From: Aerococcus sp. | GTDB taxonomy: Bacteria; Bacillota; Bacilli; Lactobacillales; Aerococcaceae | Assembly: GCA_030528285.1 (NCBI GenBank) | Contig: JAUMZE010000002.1 | Location: forward strand, 37,679-94,749 | Length of the DNA stretch: 57,071 bases | Direction: 5' to 3' | Shown here: in pieces, positions 27,184 to 35,132 of the stretch | How the letters are laid out: each line of letters starts with the position of its first letter | How positions within the stretch are numbered: position 1 is the stretch's first letter | Made by a program: the position numbers and the translations under genes | The notes under the pieces: model-generated | Told to the model about the DNA's origin: nothing | The model's database searches: none | The model's input: only the letters and a program-made list of their open reading frames with translations

Positions 27184-27237
27184 TGTAGTGGAACGCATTT
27201 AGATCAGGAAACTCACCCGCATGAAACCCTTTTCCTT

Positions 27238-27256
27238 TATAATTAGATTAATCTAA
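27238..27256 (+). promoter_or_regulatory. -10 box with adjoining 14-bp palindrome before the 797-residue gene
   Basis: TATAAT (27238-27243) is followed by the perfect palindrome TTAGATTAATCTAA (27243-27256), placed where a repressor would block transcription start. No convincing -35 is seen. Confidence 0.4.
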
Positions 27257-27332
27257 ACGGACAATAGCGAGCTGCCATTTATCACAATAGGCAGTAGATC
27301 ACTGCCATGAGGGATAGTAAGAGGAACACATC

Positions 27333-29726
27333 ATGAACTACACGGACGATTTTTATGAGGGCCTGTTAAATGAACTACTGCCGAATACCCAACTGTTTGC
27401 GCGCGATGTGAATCTCACTGAACAGCAAGCACGTCTCTACCAACCCGGAATCATTATCAAAGAGCGCGGTTTTACTGATGCGACTCCTCGTTTCATGGGG
27501 ATGGTGACGTCTCACCGCTTTACGATTGTGACGAATCACATGGTGGATATATCGGAGTTTGAATATGGGACTGATTGGGAGCTGCATATAGCCAACCATA
27601 ATGCGCATTACAAGGTGCTGGACGTCTACGAATATCATGGGAAGACGCAGATTCTGTTGCTGCATCTGCCGGATGACTATCGCTGGAAAGTATTTGAGGA
27701 AGGCAACTTCTCTATTGAAGACTATCTCATTGAGGAGTCGCGCAAACGTTTTGAAGCGAAGGCATTGGGAGAAGTGGCACCTGAAGTAGCAGGCAAGGAC
27801 TGGCTGGAGCGCTGCAAGTGGCCACTGGGAATGTCTGTTGAGGAGACACTCTGGGATCCTGAAATCACCATCGAAGAACAGAAACGAGTAGTGGATGATG
27901 GTGGTTTTCGTGATTTCTATCATCAGTTCATATACGTGGAGTGTAGAGATCTCTTGTTAGATCGGATGACTACGCAGATAGCCCCCGATGATACGGGCCT
28001 GGTTCTCTACGGGTATATGGATGATGAATGCGACTTGATGTTCCAGACTGTATCAATCGCCCAAGAGCAGGAAACAACGATTGACACGCGTCCAGTTCAG
28101 GATGCAACGTACTATAATCTCAAATATGAGGATATCAAACGGTTCAATTACTGCGATTTGCGCTATATCGATTTGGACCGCTCGCATTTCGAAACCACTC
28201 AGCAGATGATCAGTCAGTGGTATGACTCGAAGGATGAAAAAGAGAATATATTGCTTGAAACAAGAGTATTAGATTCTGTGCGCCAAATCGATAGACCGCT
28301 GACGTTTACGGTAAGGGTAATTGATAGTTCAATAGGCTCAGACCAGGTGTTGGTAGAGATTCCGCGCCTATCAGAAGACGGGGGACTATGGGGGATATTA
28401 GTCACAGAACCGATCGATAATATGGGTGTAGAAGTCGGTGATGACGTGTATGTGATGATGAACGAGTTAGAAGACGGGGGCTATGAGTTGATAACGGCAC
28501 TGTCAGTCATGTCCACAGCAGATGAAGATGAGGATGAGGTAGAAGAAATAGAAGATGATTTAGAGGATCTTTTATTTACCATAACGTATGATGGTAAGGG
28601 ATTGTTTGCGCGTGATCTTAATTTAACGGAAGCACAGGCAGAACAATATAAACCGGGCCTTATTATTAGAGAAAAGGATTTTACAGATGCGACGAGTCGC
28701 TTTGAAGGGATGATCACCTCACATCGGATGACGATTATATCTGATAATATGTTTGATATTCCCACTATTGAAGAAGGAAGAAACCTTGGATGGCATATTT
28801 CTGACCGTAATGCCTACTATAAAGTTTTAGATGTCTATGAATACCAAGGAAAAACGCAAATTCTATTGCTGCATCTTCCTGAAGACTATCACTGGAAATA
28901 TTTTAAAGATCATTCATTTGATATTGAAGCGGAATTTATTGATGAGACGCGCAAACAATTTGAGAAGAAAGCATTGGGAACTATTCCTGGAGAATTAACT
29001 ACTCAAGAATGGATGGATACGTGTAAGCAACCTCTAGGATTGACTGAAAAGGAAACATTGCGGGGACTTGGAATCCCCATTGAAGAACTAAAAAAAGACG
29101 TATTCAATGCGGATTTTAATAATCTATATGAGACATTTGTTTACATTGATTGTTTGGACATCATGCAAAGAATCATGCCGGAACAAATAGAGCCTGGAGA
29201 TACAGGATTGATTGCTTATTGCTTTGTGGATGATAAAGATCATTTGGCGTTTCAACCAGTACAGATTGCTCAAGAAACAACAAATATGGTTAAAACTCGC
29301 CCCTTGGAAGACTATATGGACTATAAACTAAGCTGGTCTGATGTCCACGATGATCATTATTATGACATTCAATATGAAGATATTGACCGAAGTGATTTTG
29401 AAAAGATAGCCGAAGCAATAAAAAATCAGTATGGCCCTAAAGATCCTGAAAGAGAAGAGATACTCAATGACTATAGGATAGGTCCCTTTAGAAGACTGGT
29501 AGCCCCATATCTATGTATCGCTTGGATTTCCAGGGGAAAAGATGGGATGGAAGCTGAACCAGAATTTGTTTATCTACAAAAGCGGACTGAGGATGGCTAT
29601 ATAGGACATCTCTACTTTGCTCCAGACGGCAGACATCCTGAGCTGGGAGATAAAGTTAAGTTATGGTTAACGCCAGCAGAGGAATTTAATGAAATAAAAT
29701 TGGTTGGAACGGTCATCAAAGAGTAG
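27333..29726 (+). CDS. Unrecognised 797-residue protein made of two copies of a ~400-residue module
   Basis: No family recognised. The protein is an internal duplication with a 403-residue period: module A begins near Leu21 (LFARDVNLTEQQARLYQPG) and module B near Leu424 (LFARDLNLTEAQAEQYKPG). The first 51 aligned residues, starting at the Phe of FARD, share 34 identities. Each module has an alpha/beta N-part containing the block KVLDVYEY.GKTQILLLHLP..Y.WK, a Cys-x-x-PLG segment, a YEDI.R motif, and a C-terminal beta-rich part of about 90 residues. A very acidic linker (DEDEDEVEEIEDD) joins them. No signal peptide or membrane helix is visible, so it should be cytosolic. Module B is AT-richer than A (sample: 19/60 GC at 28861-28920 versus 27/60 at 27661-27720). 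An immunity-type or phage-interaction role is only a guess. Confidence 0.8.
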   Translation: MNYTDDFYEGLLNELLPNTQLFARDVNLTEQQARLYQPGIIIKERGFTDATPRFMGMVTSHRFTIVTNHMVDISEFEYGTDWELHIANHNAHYKVLDVYEYHGKTQILLLHLPDDYRWKVFEEGNFSIEDYLIEESRKRFEAKALGEVAPEVAGKDWLERCKWPLGMSVEETLWDPEITIEEQKRVVDDGGFRDFYHQFIYVECRDLLLDRMTTQIAPDDTGLVLYGYMDDECDLMFQTVSIAQEQETTIDTRPVQDATYYNLKYEDIKRFNYCDLRYIDLDRSHFETTQQMISQWYDSKDEKENILLETRVLDSVRQIDRPLTFTVRVIDSSIGSDQVLVEIPRLSEDGGLWGILVTEPIDNMGVEVGDDVYVMMNELEDGGYELITALSVMSTADEDEDEVEEIEDDLEDLLFTITYDGKGLFARDLNLTEAQAEQYKPGLIIREKDFTDATSRFEGMITSHRMTIISDNMFDIPTIEEGRNLGWHISDRNAYYKVLDVYEYQGKTQILLLHLPEDYHWKYFKDHSFDIEAEFIDETRKQFEKKALGTIPGELTTQEWMDTCKQPLGLTEKETLRGLGIPIEELKKDVFNADFNNLYETFVYIDCLDIMQRIMPEQIEPGDTGLIAYCFVDDKDHLAFQPVQIAQETTNMVKTRPLEDYMDYKLSWSDVHDDHYYDIQYEDIDRSDFEKIAEAIKNQYGPKDPEREEILNDYRIGPFRRLVAPYLCIAWISRGKDGMEAEPEFVYLQKRTEDGYIGHLYFAPDGRHPELGDKVKLWLTPAEEFNEIKLVGTVIKE
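27393..29726 (+). repeat. Two-copy internal repeat (modules 27393-28601 and 28602-29726)
   Basis: Protein-level repeat of period 1,209 bp within the 797-residue gene. Nucleotide identity is low because the two copies use different codons, so the duplication is old or the two halves have different origins. Confidence 0.85.
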
Positions 29727-29747
29727 CAGCATAGTGGCCTATACTTG

Positions 29748-30128
29748 CTACTCCATCGCTTCTATTTCACCCTCTAACCACTCCTTGAATACGACTACTT
29801 GATTGTGCTCGTCATCTTTTGCGCTGTAGATAAGAATGATATTTTCCGATTGCAAGATCTGCGTGAGAAATTCTAGGACAGAGGGGCTGAAGGGGTTCTC
29901 TTTGAGTTCATTGAGGTATTTCTGTTTAAATGTAGGGTAGCGGTCTGCTTGATGGTTGAACCAGGCGCGCAGTGAGGGAGTGGGAGCGAGTTCTTTTAGC
30001 CACCATTGATACGGTAAATCCGTCTTTTTCACGCCACGTGGCCAGAGCCGATCGATGAGGAGTTTATAGCCTTTCGCATTTTTTAACTGACGGTGATTGT
30101 ACGCGCGAATGAGTCGGATGGAATGCAT
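29748..30128 (-). CDS. DUF488 family protein (YeaO-like)
   Basis: 126 residues from ATG 30128 (MHSIRLIRAYNHRQ), preceded on the minus strand by AGAAAGG. A longer frame to 30269 has no SD and an implausible N-terminus. The DUF488 hallmark DRLWPRGVKK, the WWLKELAPTPSLRAWF segment and the ILIYSAKDDEHNQV C-terminal motif are present. The family is widespread and its biochemical role is not settled. It is divergent from the broken oxidoreductase gene and convergent with the 797-residue gene. Confidence 0.88.
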   Translation of the reverse strand: MHSIRLIRAYNHRQLKNAKGYKLLIDRLWPRGVKKTDLPYQWWLKELAPTPSLRAWFNHQADRYPTFKQKYLNELKENPFSPSVLEFLTQILQSENIILIYSAKDDEHNQVVVFKEWLEGEIEAME

Positions 30129-30289
30129 TGAGATCAACCTTTCTGTCAAAGTAATAAGTAAATGAAGTCTATCTTCATTAAAGCACACCGCTGCACGAGT
30201 GGTAAGCAATAAGGAATGTGTTAAGTAGATCTTAATCGCTACGAACAACTCAGAAGATCTAAGAAACAAAAGGAAGTCGATGAAACAAC

Positions 30290-31236
30290 ATGAAAGCAGA
30301 TTATATCAATCAGTTTGGGCCCGCTACCAATATTCAGGTGGGCACATTACCAGATCCTGTGTGTCAGGAGGGAGAAGTACTCGTTGAAACGATCGCGACC
30401 ACTGTCAATCACGTCGATACATTTGTGCGCAGTGGGCAATATCTAATCACAGCACCACTCCCGTTTGTGGTGGGACGGGATCTCGTCGGACGAGTGAAGG
30501 CGACTCATAGTGATAAATCAACCTTTACAGTAGGTGATCTCGTCTGGTCCAACTCGATGGGATATGAAGATCGAGCAGGCACGACCTCTTCCTTGGTGGC
30601 GGTGCCGTCTGATCGTCTGTTTCATTTACCAGAGGGAGTAGATCCCTACAAGGCGGTGAGTGCGTTTCATGCGACCACGACAGCCGTTTTGATTCTGACT
30701 GAACGCTTGCATCCATCATCTGGCGAACGTATCCTGATTCAGGGCGGGGCAGGGAACGTCGCTAGCAAACTCATCGAAACTATATTGTTATTGGGATTAG
30801 AGGTCACAACTACCTGTGCCGTGCGGGATTTTCCTAAATTTGAGCAGTGGCTGGTTGAATGCGTGGATTATCACGATCAGGACTATCCATTTAGCCAGTA
30901 CGACTACATTATTGATACCTCAGGCAAAAATACCTTACAGCATAATCTCTCCCTACTCAAAAAGGGTGGCAGTGTAGTTATCATCACCAAACCCATTGAA
31001 AAAACTTTTGATGCGTGGTCTTTCTATACAAAACAGCAGCAGATCGTAGGATTCGTCCTCAGTCAAGCGTCAGCTGGCGAACTCAGCCATGTCGCTTAGT
31101 TTATGAATCGAGAATTCGCAACGGGCCACTATTTGAATCATGAAATTATCACAGAGCCTTTTTCTGCTGTTGGGCCCTCCACCAACAGCTCGATGACGGC
31201 GAGCACTTCAAACGGCCGGTAGTATTGACCTTTTAA
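30290..31236 (+). pseudogene. Broken NADPH:quinone reductase-like (MDR) gene
   Basis: The intact part encodes 269 residues of a medium-chain dehydrogenase/reductase: GroES-like N-domain (NHVDTFVRSGQY, VVGRDLVGRV), then a nucleotide-binding domain (ILIQGGAGNVASKLIET). Translation stops at TAG 31097-31099, but the same frame continues with recognisable family sequence (NREFATGHYLNHEI). After a shift near 31171-31176 another frame gives ALHQQLDDGEHFKRPVVLTF and a stop at 31234-31236, the normal C-terminus. So there is one nonsense change and one small deletion. The truncated product would lack the last beta strands of the fold. Confidence 0.85.
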
Positions 31237-31285
31237 TTAGCGGGCGCCCTTAACCATGTTTCCTCACAAAATGAACAGATAATCC

Positions 31286-31314
31286 TTGACAAGTGGAGAT
31301 TAAGAGGTTAATCT
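31286..31314 (+). promoter_or_regulatory. Promoter of the infC-rpmI-rplT operon
   Basis: TTGACA (31286-31291), 17 bp, TAATCT (31309-31314). The transcript would carry a leader of about 235 nt before infC. Confidence 0.8.
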
Positions 31315-31320
31315 TAGTAA

Positions 31321-31548
31321 CGTGAGAAAAGAAGCAGGAACACCCGTTTCTCACCTGAGTTGACAAGAACGTCCTCGGGTTAATGCTAGAAAAGTGATGG
31401 CGTAATGAATGATTCATTAGGCGATTAATGTGAGCGGGTTTAGATGCTTTCTAAACTCGCTTTTTGAATGCTCAAATGGAGGATTCAGACGGGACTTGCT
31501 GAATAGAGGCAAGCAACTTTTTGTGGAAATTTAAGACTTTCGGAGGTG
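31321..31548 (+). promoter_or_regulatory. Attenuated leader of the infC operon (likely L20-type leader)
   Basis: The leader contains a strong attenuator, GCGGGTTTAGA (31434-31444) / TCTAAACTCGC (31450-31460), with TTTTT at 31461-31465. Upstream GC-containing segments could form the competing structure. In other Firmicutes ribosomal protein L20 binds the infC leader and causes premature termination. Location and architecture agree, but I could not verify the L20 binding fold by eye. Confidence 0.65.
31434..31465 (+). terminator. Attenuator hairpin upstream of infC
   Basis: An 11-bp stem with one G-U pair and a 5-nt loop, followed by five T. It lies 90 nt before the infC start. Confidence 0.85.
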
Positions 31549-31555
31549 TCGCTTT

Positions 31556-32071
31556 ATCGCTAAAGGAATGATTGTTAACGAGGATATCCGTGCTCGTGAA
31601 GTTCGCGTGATTGATCCTGATGGGGAACAGTTGGGCGTAATGGCTACGAACGATGCATTGACGCGCGCAGAAGAGGCTGATTTAGACCTTGTGCTCGTGT
31701 CTCCTAATGCGAAACCGCCAGTAGCACGTATCATGGACTACGGTAAATATCGTTATCAACAACAACGTAAAGAACGGGAACAACGCAAAAATCAAAAGAC
31801 GCAACAAACTAAAGAAATTCGCTTGAGCCCATCGATTGAGGAGAACGACTTCCAGACGAAATTACGTCAAGGCATGAAGTTCGTCTCAAAAGGGGACAAA
31901 GTGAAGGCGTCTATCCGCTTCAAAGGGCGGGCGATCACGCATAAAGATTTAGGTCGTGAAGTATTAGAACGCTTTGCTGAAGCGATGGCAGATGTCGCTG
32001 TCATTGAGCAACGTCCAAAAATGGAAGGTCGTTCTATGCAATTAGTACTCGCACCTAAAGATAATAACTAA
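31556..32071 (+). CDS. infC: Translation initiation factor IF-3 (ATC start)
   Basis: 171 residues. The SD GGAGGTG (31542-31548) is 7 nt before ATC at 31556 and 19 nt before the first ATG at 31568, so ATC is the likely start ([16 protein letters not shown]). Family knowledge: infC typically uses a rare initiator (ATT, ATA or ATC), which lets IF-3 repress its own translation. The N-domain (about 1-75) and C-domain (about 85-171) are joined by a Lys/Arg/Gln-rich linker ([16 protein letters not shown]). IF-3 binds the 30S subunit and proofreads initiator tRNA. Confidence 0.95.
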   Translation: MAKGMIVNEDIRAREVRVIDPDGEQLGVMATNDALTRAEEADLDLVLVSPNAKPPVARIMDYGKYRYQQQRKEREQRKNQKTQQTKEIRLSPSIEENDFQTKLRQGMKFVSKGDKVKASIRFKGRAITHKDLGREVLERFAEAMADVAVIEQRPKMEGRSMQLVLAPKDNN

Positions 32072-32094
32072 TTTTCATCTAGGAGGAAAATCGA

Positions 32095-32292
32095 ATGCCT
32101 AAACAAAAAACACACCGCGCATCGGTTAAACGTTTTAAGAAAACTGCTAGTGGCAAATTGAAACGTAGCCACTCTGAACGTAGCCACCGTTTCCACGGTA
32201 AGACGAAGAAACAACGTCGTCAGCACAAACAACCAGCATTGGTACACGCAACGGATATGCGTCGTATCAAACAAATGTTGGATACCTATTAA
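32095..32292 (+). CDS. rpmI: 50S ribosomal protein L35
   Basis: 65 residues, highly basic, with the L35 start [20 protein letters not shown] and a C-terminal [17 protein letters not shown]. Middle gene of the conserved infC-rpmI-rplT operon, 23 nt after infC. Confidence 0.98.
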   Translation: MPKQKTHRASVKRFKKTASGKLKRSHSERSHRFHGKTKKQRRQHKQPALVHATDMRRIKQMLDTY

Positions 32293-32320
32293 TCTACGCA
32301 TCGAATAAGGAGGAAATGAA

Positions 32321-32677
32321 ATGGCACGTGTAAAAGGTGGAACAGTGACTCGCCGTCGTCGCAAGAAAGTATTAAAACTCGCTAAAGGCTACTTCGGCGC
32401 GAAATCAAAATTATTCAAGACCGCAAAACAACAGGTAATGAAGTCTCATATGTACGCTTACCGCGACCGTCGTCAACGTAAACGTGACTTCCGCCGTTTG
32501 TGGATCACCCGTATCAATGCAGCAGCTCGTCAAAATGGTATGAGCTACAGCAAATTGATGAACGGCTTGAAGAAAGCAAATGTAGATATCAACCGTAAGA
32601 TGTTAGCAGACCTCGCTGTGAACGATGCAGCTGGTTTCACTGCTGTGGTTGAACAAGCCAAAGAAGCATTGAAATAG
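32321..32677 (+). CDS. rplT: 50S ribosomal protein L20
   Basis: 118 residues, the normal length. Starts [27 protein letters not shown] and contains [24 protein letters not shown], both diagnostic for L20. It is required for 50S assembly and in Firmicutes also represses its own operon through the leader. SD AAGGAGG. A strong terminator follows. Confidence 0.98.
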   Translation: MARVKGGTVTRRRRKKVLKLAKGYFGAKSKLFKTAKQQVMKSHMYAYRDRRQRKRDFRRLWITRINAAARQNGMSYSKLMNGLKKANVDINRKMLADLAVNDAAGFTAVVEQAKEALK

Positions 32678-32687
32678 ATAATGAGCG

Positions 32688-32718
32688 AAAGCGTTGGTTT
32701 AAGACCAGCGCTTTTTTT
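32688..32718 (+). terminator. Terminator of the infC operon
   Basis: AAAGCGTTGGT (32688-32698) / ACCAGCGCTTT (32704-32714) with a run of seven T at 32712-32718. Confidence 0.92.
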
Positions 32719-33171
32719 GTGGGAAGAGGTATATTTTATATTAGATACTCGATGATCATACTTTTTGATAATGAGAGTACGACTAACTTTTGATGGTACT
32801 GCTATCTATTAAAACAGATACCTAACACCGGTAAATTTTGCGAGAAACCACATATATTAAAGTAAATACACGGAGCCAACTCTTTTAATAAGTTTTCCAT
32901 TTATTAAATTATATAATTACTTCTCACGATTTAATTTTTATCTGTCTTTCCGTAAATGACTTCAGGATCTTCTATTCATGATTTTGATACGACTACCATA
33001 TCTTATTCATCCATTCTATCAGTCAACAAAGACCGTCATAGAGGCAATTAACCACCTTTTTTTAACCGACATCGACATGTGCTGAGTATTGATTATTTCA
33101 TCACCTCCCTAAATCTCGTCTGAATGTATCCGTCAATCTACGAAAGTTTTTCTACAAACCGTGTGATTGTG
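32719..33171. other. AT-rich intergenic stretch with no gene found
   Basis: About 450 bp that is clearly AT-richer than its surroundings. No ORF longer than about 20 codons has an SD. A minus-strand mini-frame near 33081-33025 (MSMSVKKRWLIASM) looks like the start of a signal peptide but stops after 19 codons and has no properly spaced SD; it may be the remnant of a lost secreted protein. No tRNA, repeat or integration site was seen. Confidence 0.5.
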
Positions 33172-33180
33172 TGGTATGAT
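33172..33180 (+). promoter_or_regulatory. Extended -10 promoter of metNI
   Basis: TGGTATGAT, 63 nt before metN. A TCTACA 18 bp upstream is a weak -35. The 60-nt leader shows no S-box, SMK box or T-box. Confidence 0.5.
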
Positions 33181-33242
33181 AGGAGCATTTCTAGGGCTAT
33201 CTATTTAATAGCAGGAAACGAAATCTCGAAAGGAGGAATTGT

Positions 33243-34307
33243 ATGATTACACTTGATCACGTTTCAGTGCGTTTTATCCAGGAGAATGGGGAACGTTTTA
33301 CGGCGGTCGATGATGTGTCATTGACAGTCGCTAAGGGAGAGATATTTGGTGTCGTGGGGTATTCTGGTGCTGGTAAGAGTACCCTCGTTCGCACGATCAA
33401 TCAGCTCCAGCCCCAGACAAGCGGTACAGTAGAGGTGAACGGGCAAGTCATGGCGGAGTTGTCCAGTCACGAGTTGCGCGATGCCAGAAAGAAGATCGGG
33501 ATGATTTTCCAGAACTTCAACTTATTGACGTCTCAGACGGTTGAACAGAATGTGGCCTTCCCATTGCGCAAATCTGGAATGACCAAAGACGCCATCGAAA
33601 CCAAGGTGAATGATCTATTGACGATGGTGGGGTTACAAGACCGAAAAGACTCCTACCCATCTCAACTCTCCGGGGGCCAAAAACAGCGGGTCGCAATCGC
33701 ACGGGCTCTCGCTAACGATCCCAACGTCCTCCTCTGTGATGAGGCAACGAGCGCCTTGGATCCGAAGACGACGAGCCAGATTCTCCACCTCCTCAAACAG
33801 GTGAACGGACAGCTTGGGATTACGATTGTGATTATCACCCACGAAATGAACGTTATTAAACAGATTTGTGATCGAGTAGCGGTTATGCAGTCAGGGCAAG
33901 TGATTGAGCAAGGCACGATTTTAGACGTCTTTATCAAGCCACAGATGCCACTCACACGGGATTTCATTCGTTCAGCGAGTCCAACTGAGAACGGGATTCA
34001 AGCCATCATGGATGATCCAAACGTATTAGGGCTCGATCAGACCGAACGGATTTTCCGGATTGAATTTGCGGGCGATGAGACGTCAGAGCCGGTGATTGCG
34101 ACCTTGAATGATCGCTTCCAGATCAAATCCTCTATTCTGTTTGCCAACGTGGAAATCCTCCAGAGTACGCCAGTGGGGACGCTGTTAATCTCTATCGACC
34201 GTGAACATCCACAAATTGAACAGGCGCTTCAGTATCTTGAGAGCTTAGACCTCAACGTGGAGGAATACTACCCACACTATGACGCTGTTGAAGGAGGCGA
34301 GGCATAA
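33243..34307 (+). CDS. metN: Methionine ABC transporter ATP-binding protein
   Basis: 354 residues. Walker A GYSGAGKST (39-47), Q-loop FQNFNLLTSQTV, signature LSGGQKQRVAIARAL, Walker B LLCDEATSALD and switch His in VIITHEMNVI. The last ~90 residues form the C-terminal NIL (ACT-like) domain that senses intracellular methionine in MetN. It drives methionine import with MetI and the lipoprotein MetQ. SD AAAGGAGG. Its stop overlaps the metI start by one base. Confidence 0.95.
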   Translation: MITLDHVSVRFIQENGERFTAVDDVSLTVAKGEIFGVVGYSGAGKSTLVRTINQLQPQTSGTVEVNGQVMAELSSHELRDARKKIGMIFQNFNLLTSQTVEQNVAFPLRKSGMTKDAIETKVNDLLTMVGLQDRKDSYPSQLSGGQKQRVAIARALANDPNVLLCDEATSALDPKTTSQILHLLKQVNGQLGITIVIITHEMNVIKQICDRVAVMQSGQVIEQGTILDVFIKPQMPLTRDFIRSASPTENGIQAIMDDPNVLGLDQTERIFRIEFAGDETSEPVIATLNDRFQIKSSILFANVEILQSTPVGTLLISIDREHPQIEQALQYLESLDLNVEEYYPHYDAVEGGEA

Positions 34308-34984
34308 TGATGATTTTAGAGCAGTGGCTGCCAAATGTGATGACGAGCCTCGATGATATCTGGGAAGCCACCGTTGAAACCCTCTATATGAGTTTCGTCA
34401 CCTGTATCGTGGCCTACTTGATCGGTCTCGTGGTTGGAATTATCCTCGCCATCTGGATGCCGGGTGGGTTGAAGGCCAATCGCGTTGCCTACAGCATTCT
34501 CGATAAGTTGGTTAATATTTTCCGTTCGATTCCATTTATTATCTTGATCGCGTTACTCGTCGGGATCACCCGTTTGATTGTGGGAACCTCGATTGGGACG
34601 ACCGCCGTGATTGTGCCACTGGTGGTATGTACGATTCCATTCTACGCGCGTCAAGTTCAAAATGTCCTCGTTGAAGTGGACCCTGGTATTATTGAAGCGG
34701 CGGAAGCGATGGGACTGACGACAAACGAAATTATTTTCCAAGTAATGTTGAAAGAATCGATCCCAAGTTTGATTCGGATGTCCGCCTTGACCTTCGTAAG
34801 TGTTGTGAGTTACACCGCAATGGCTGGAACAGTCGGTGGTGGGGGACTTGGGGACCTCGCCATTGTCCGCGGGTATGAGCGCCATCAGATGGACGTGACC
34901 TTTGTCTGCACGGCGATTATTCTGGTGATCGTGTTCTTGATTCAAGGGTTGGCCGATTGGTACGCCAGCCGTCAAGAACATTAA
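34307..34984 (+). CDS. metI: Methionine ABC transporter permease
   Basis: 225 residues with five hydrophobic segments. The ABC coupling (EAA) loop reads EAAEAMGLTTNEIIFQVMLKE at about residues 127-147. Ends with a QGLADWYASR tail common in MetI. The start could also be the next ATG at 34310; SD GAAGGAGGCG lies in the metN 3' end. Translationally coupled to metN. Confidence 0.94.
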   Translation: MMILEQWLPNVMTSLDDIWEATVETLYMSFVTCIVAYLIGLVVGIILAIWMPGGLKANRVAYSILDKLVNIFRSIPFIILIALLVGITRLIVGTSIGTTAVIVPLVVCTIPFYARQVQNVLVEVDPGIIEAAEAMGLTTNEIIFQVMLKESIPSLIRMSALTFVSVVSYTAMAGTVGGGGLGDLAIVRGYERHQMDVTFVCTAIILVIVFLIQGLADWYASRQEH

Positions 34985-34990
34985 TGAACG

Positions 34991-35017
34991 AATGGAGGAG
35001 TGATCCTCCATTTTTTT
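34991..35017 (+). terminator. Terminator after metI
   Basis: AATGGAGGA (34991-34999), loop GTGA, TCCTCCATT (35004-35012), then a run of T to 35017. It separates metNI from the amidase gene. Confidence 0.9.
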
Positions 35018-35132
35018 GTGCACGTTATCATTCGCTTAATCGCGTGGGACCATTTACAATAGTGGATAGAGGATATGAGCGCCCCTCAAAACAGATGTGG
35101 CCGCTCGCAGTAGATAATGAAAAGAGGAAAGC

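Noticed and set aside
33060-33110. Minus-strand GGGAGGTG followed by ATG near 33103
   Set aside because: The frame reads ATG AAA TAA, so nothing is encoded from the well-placed start.
33181-33242. Methionine riboswitch (S-box, SMK) or Met T-box before metN
   Set aside because: The leader is only about 60 nt and shows none of the conserved cores. Any methionine control must use another mechanism.
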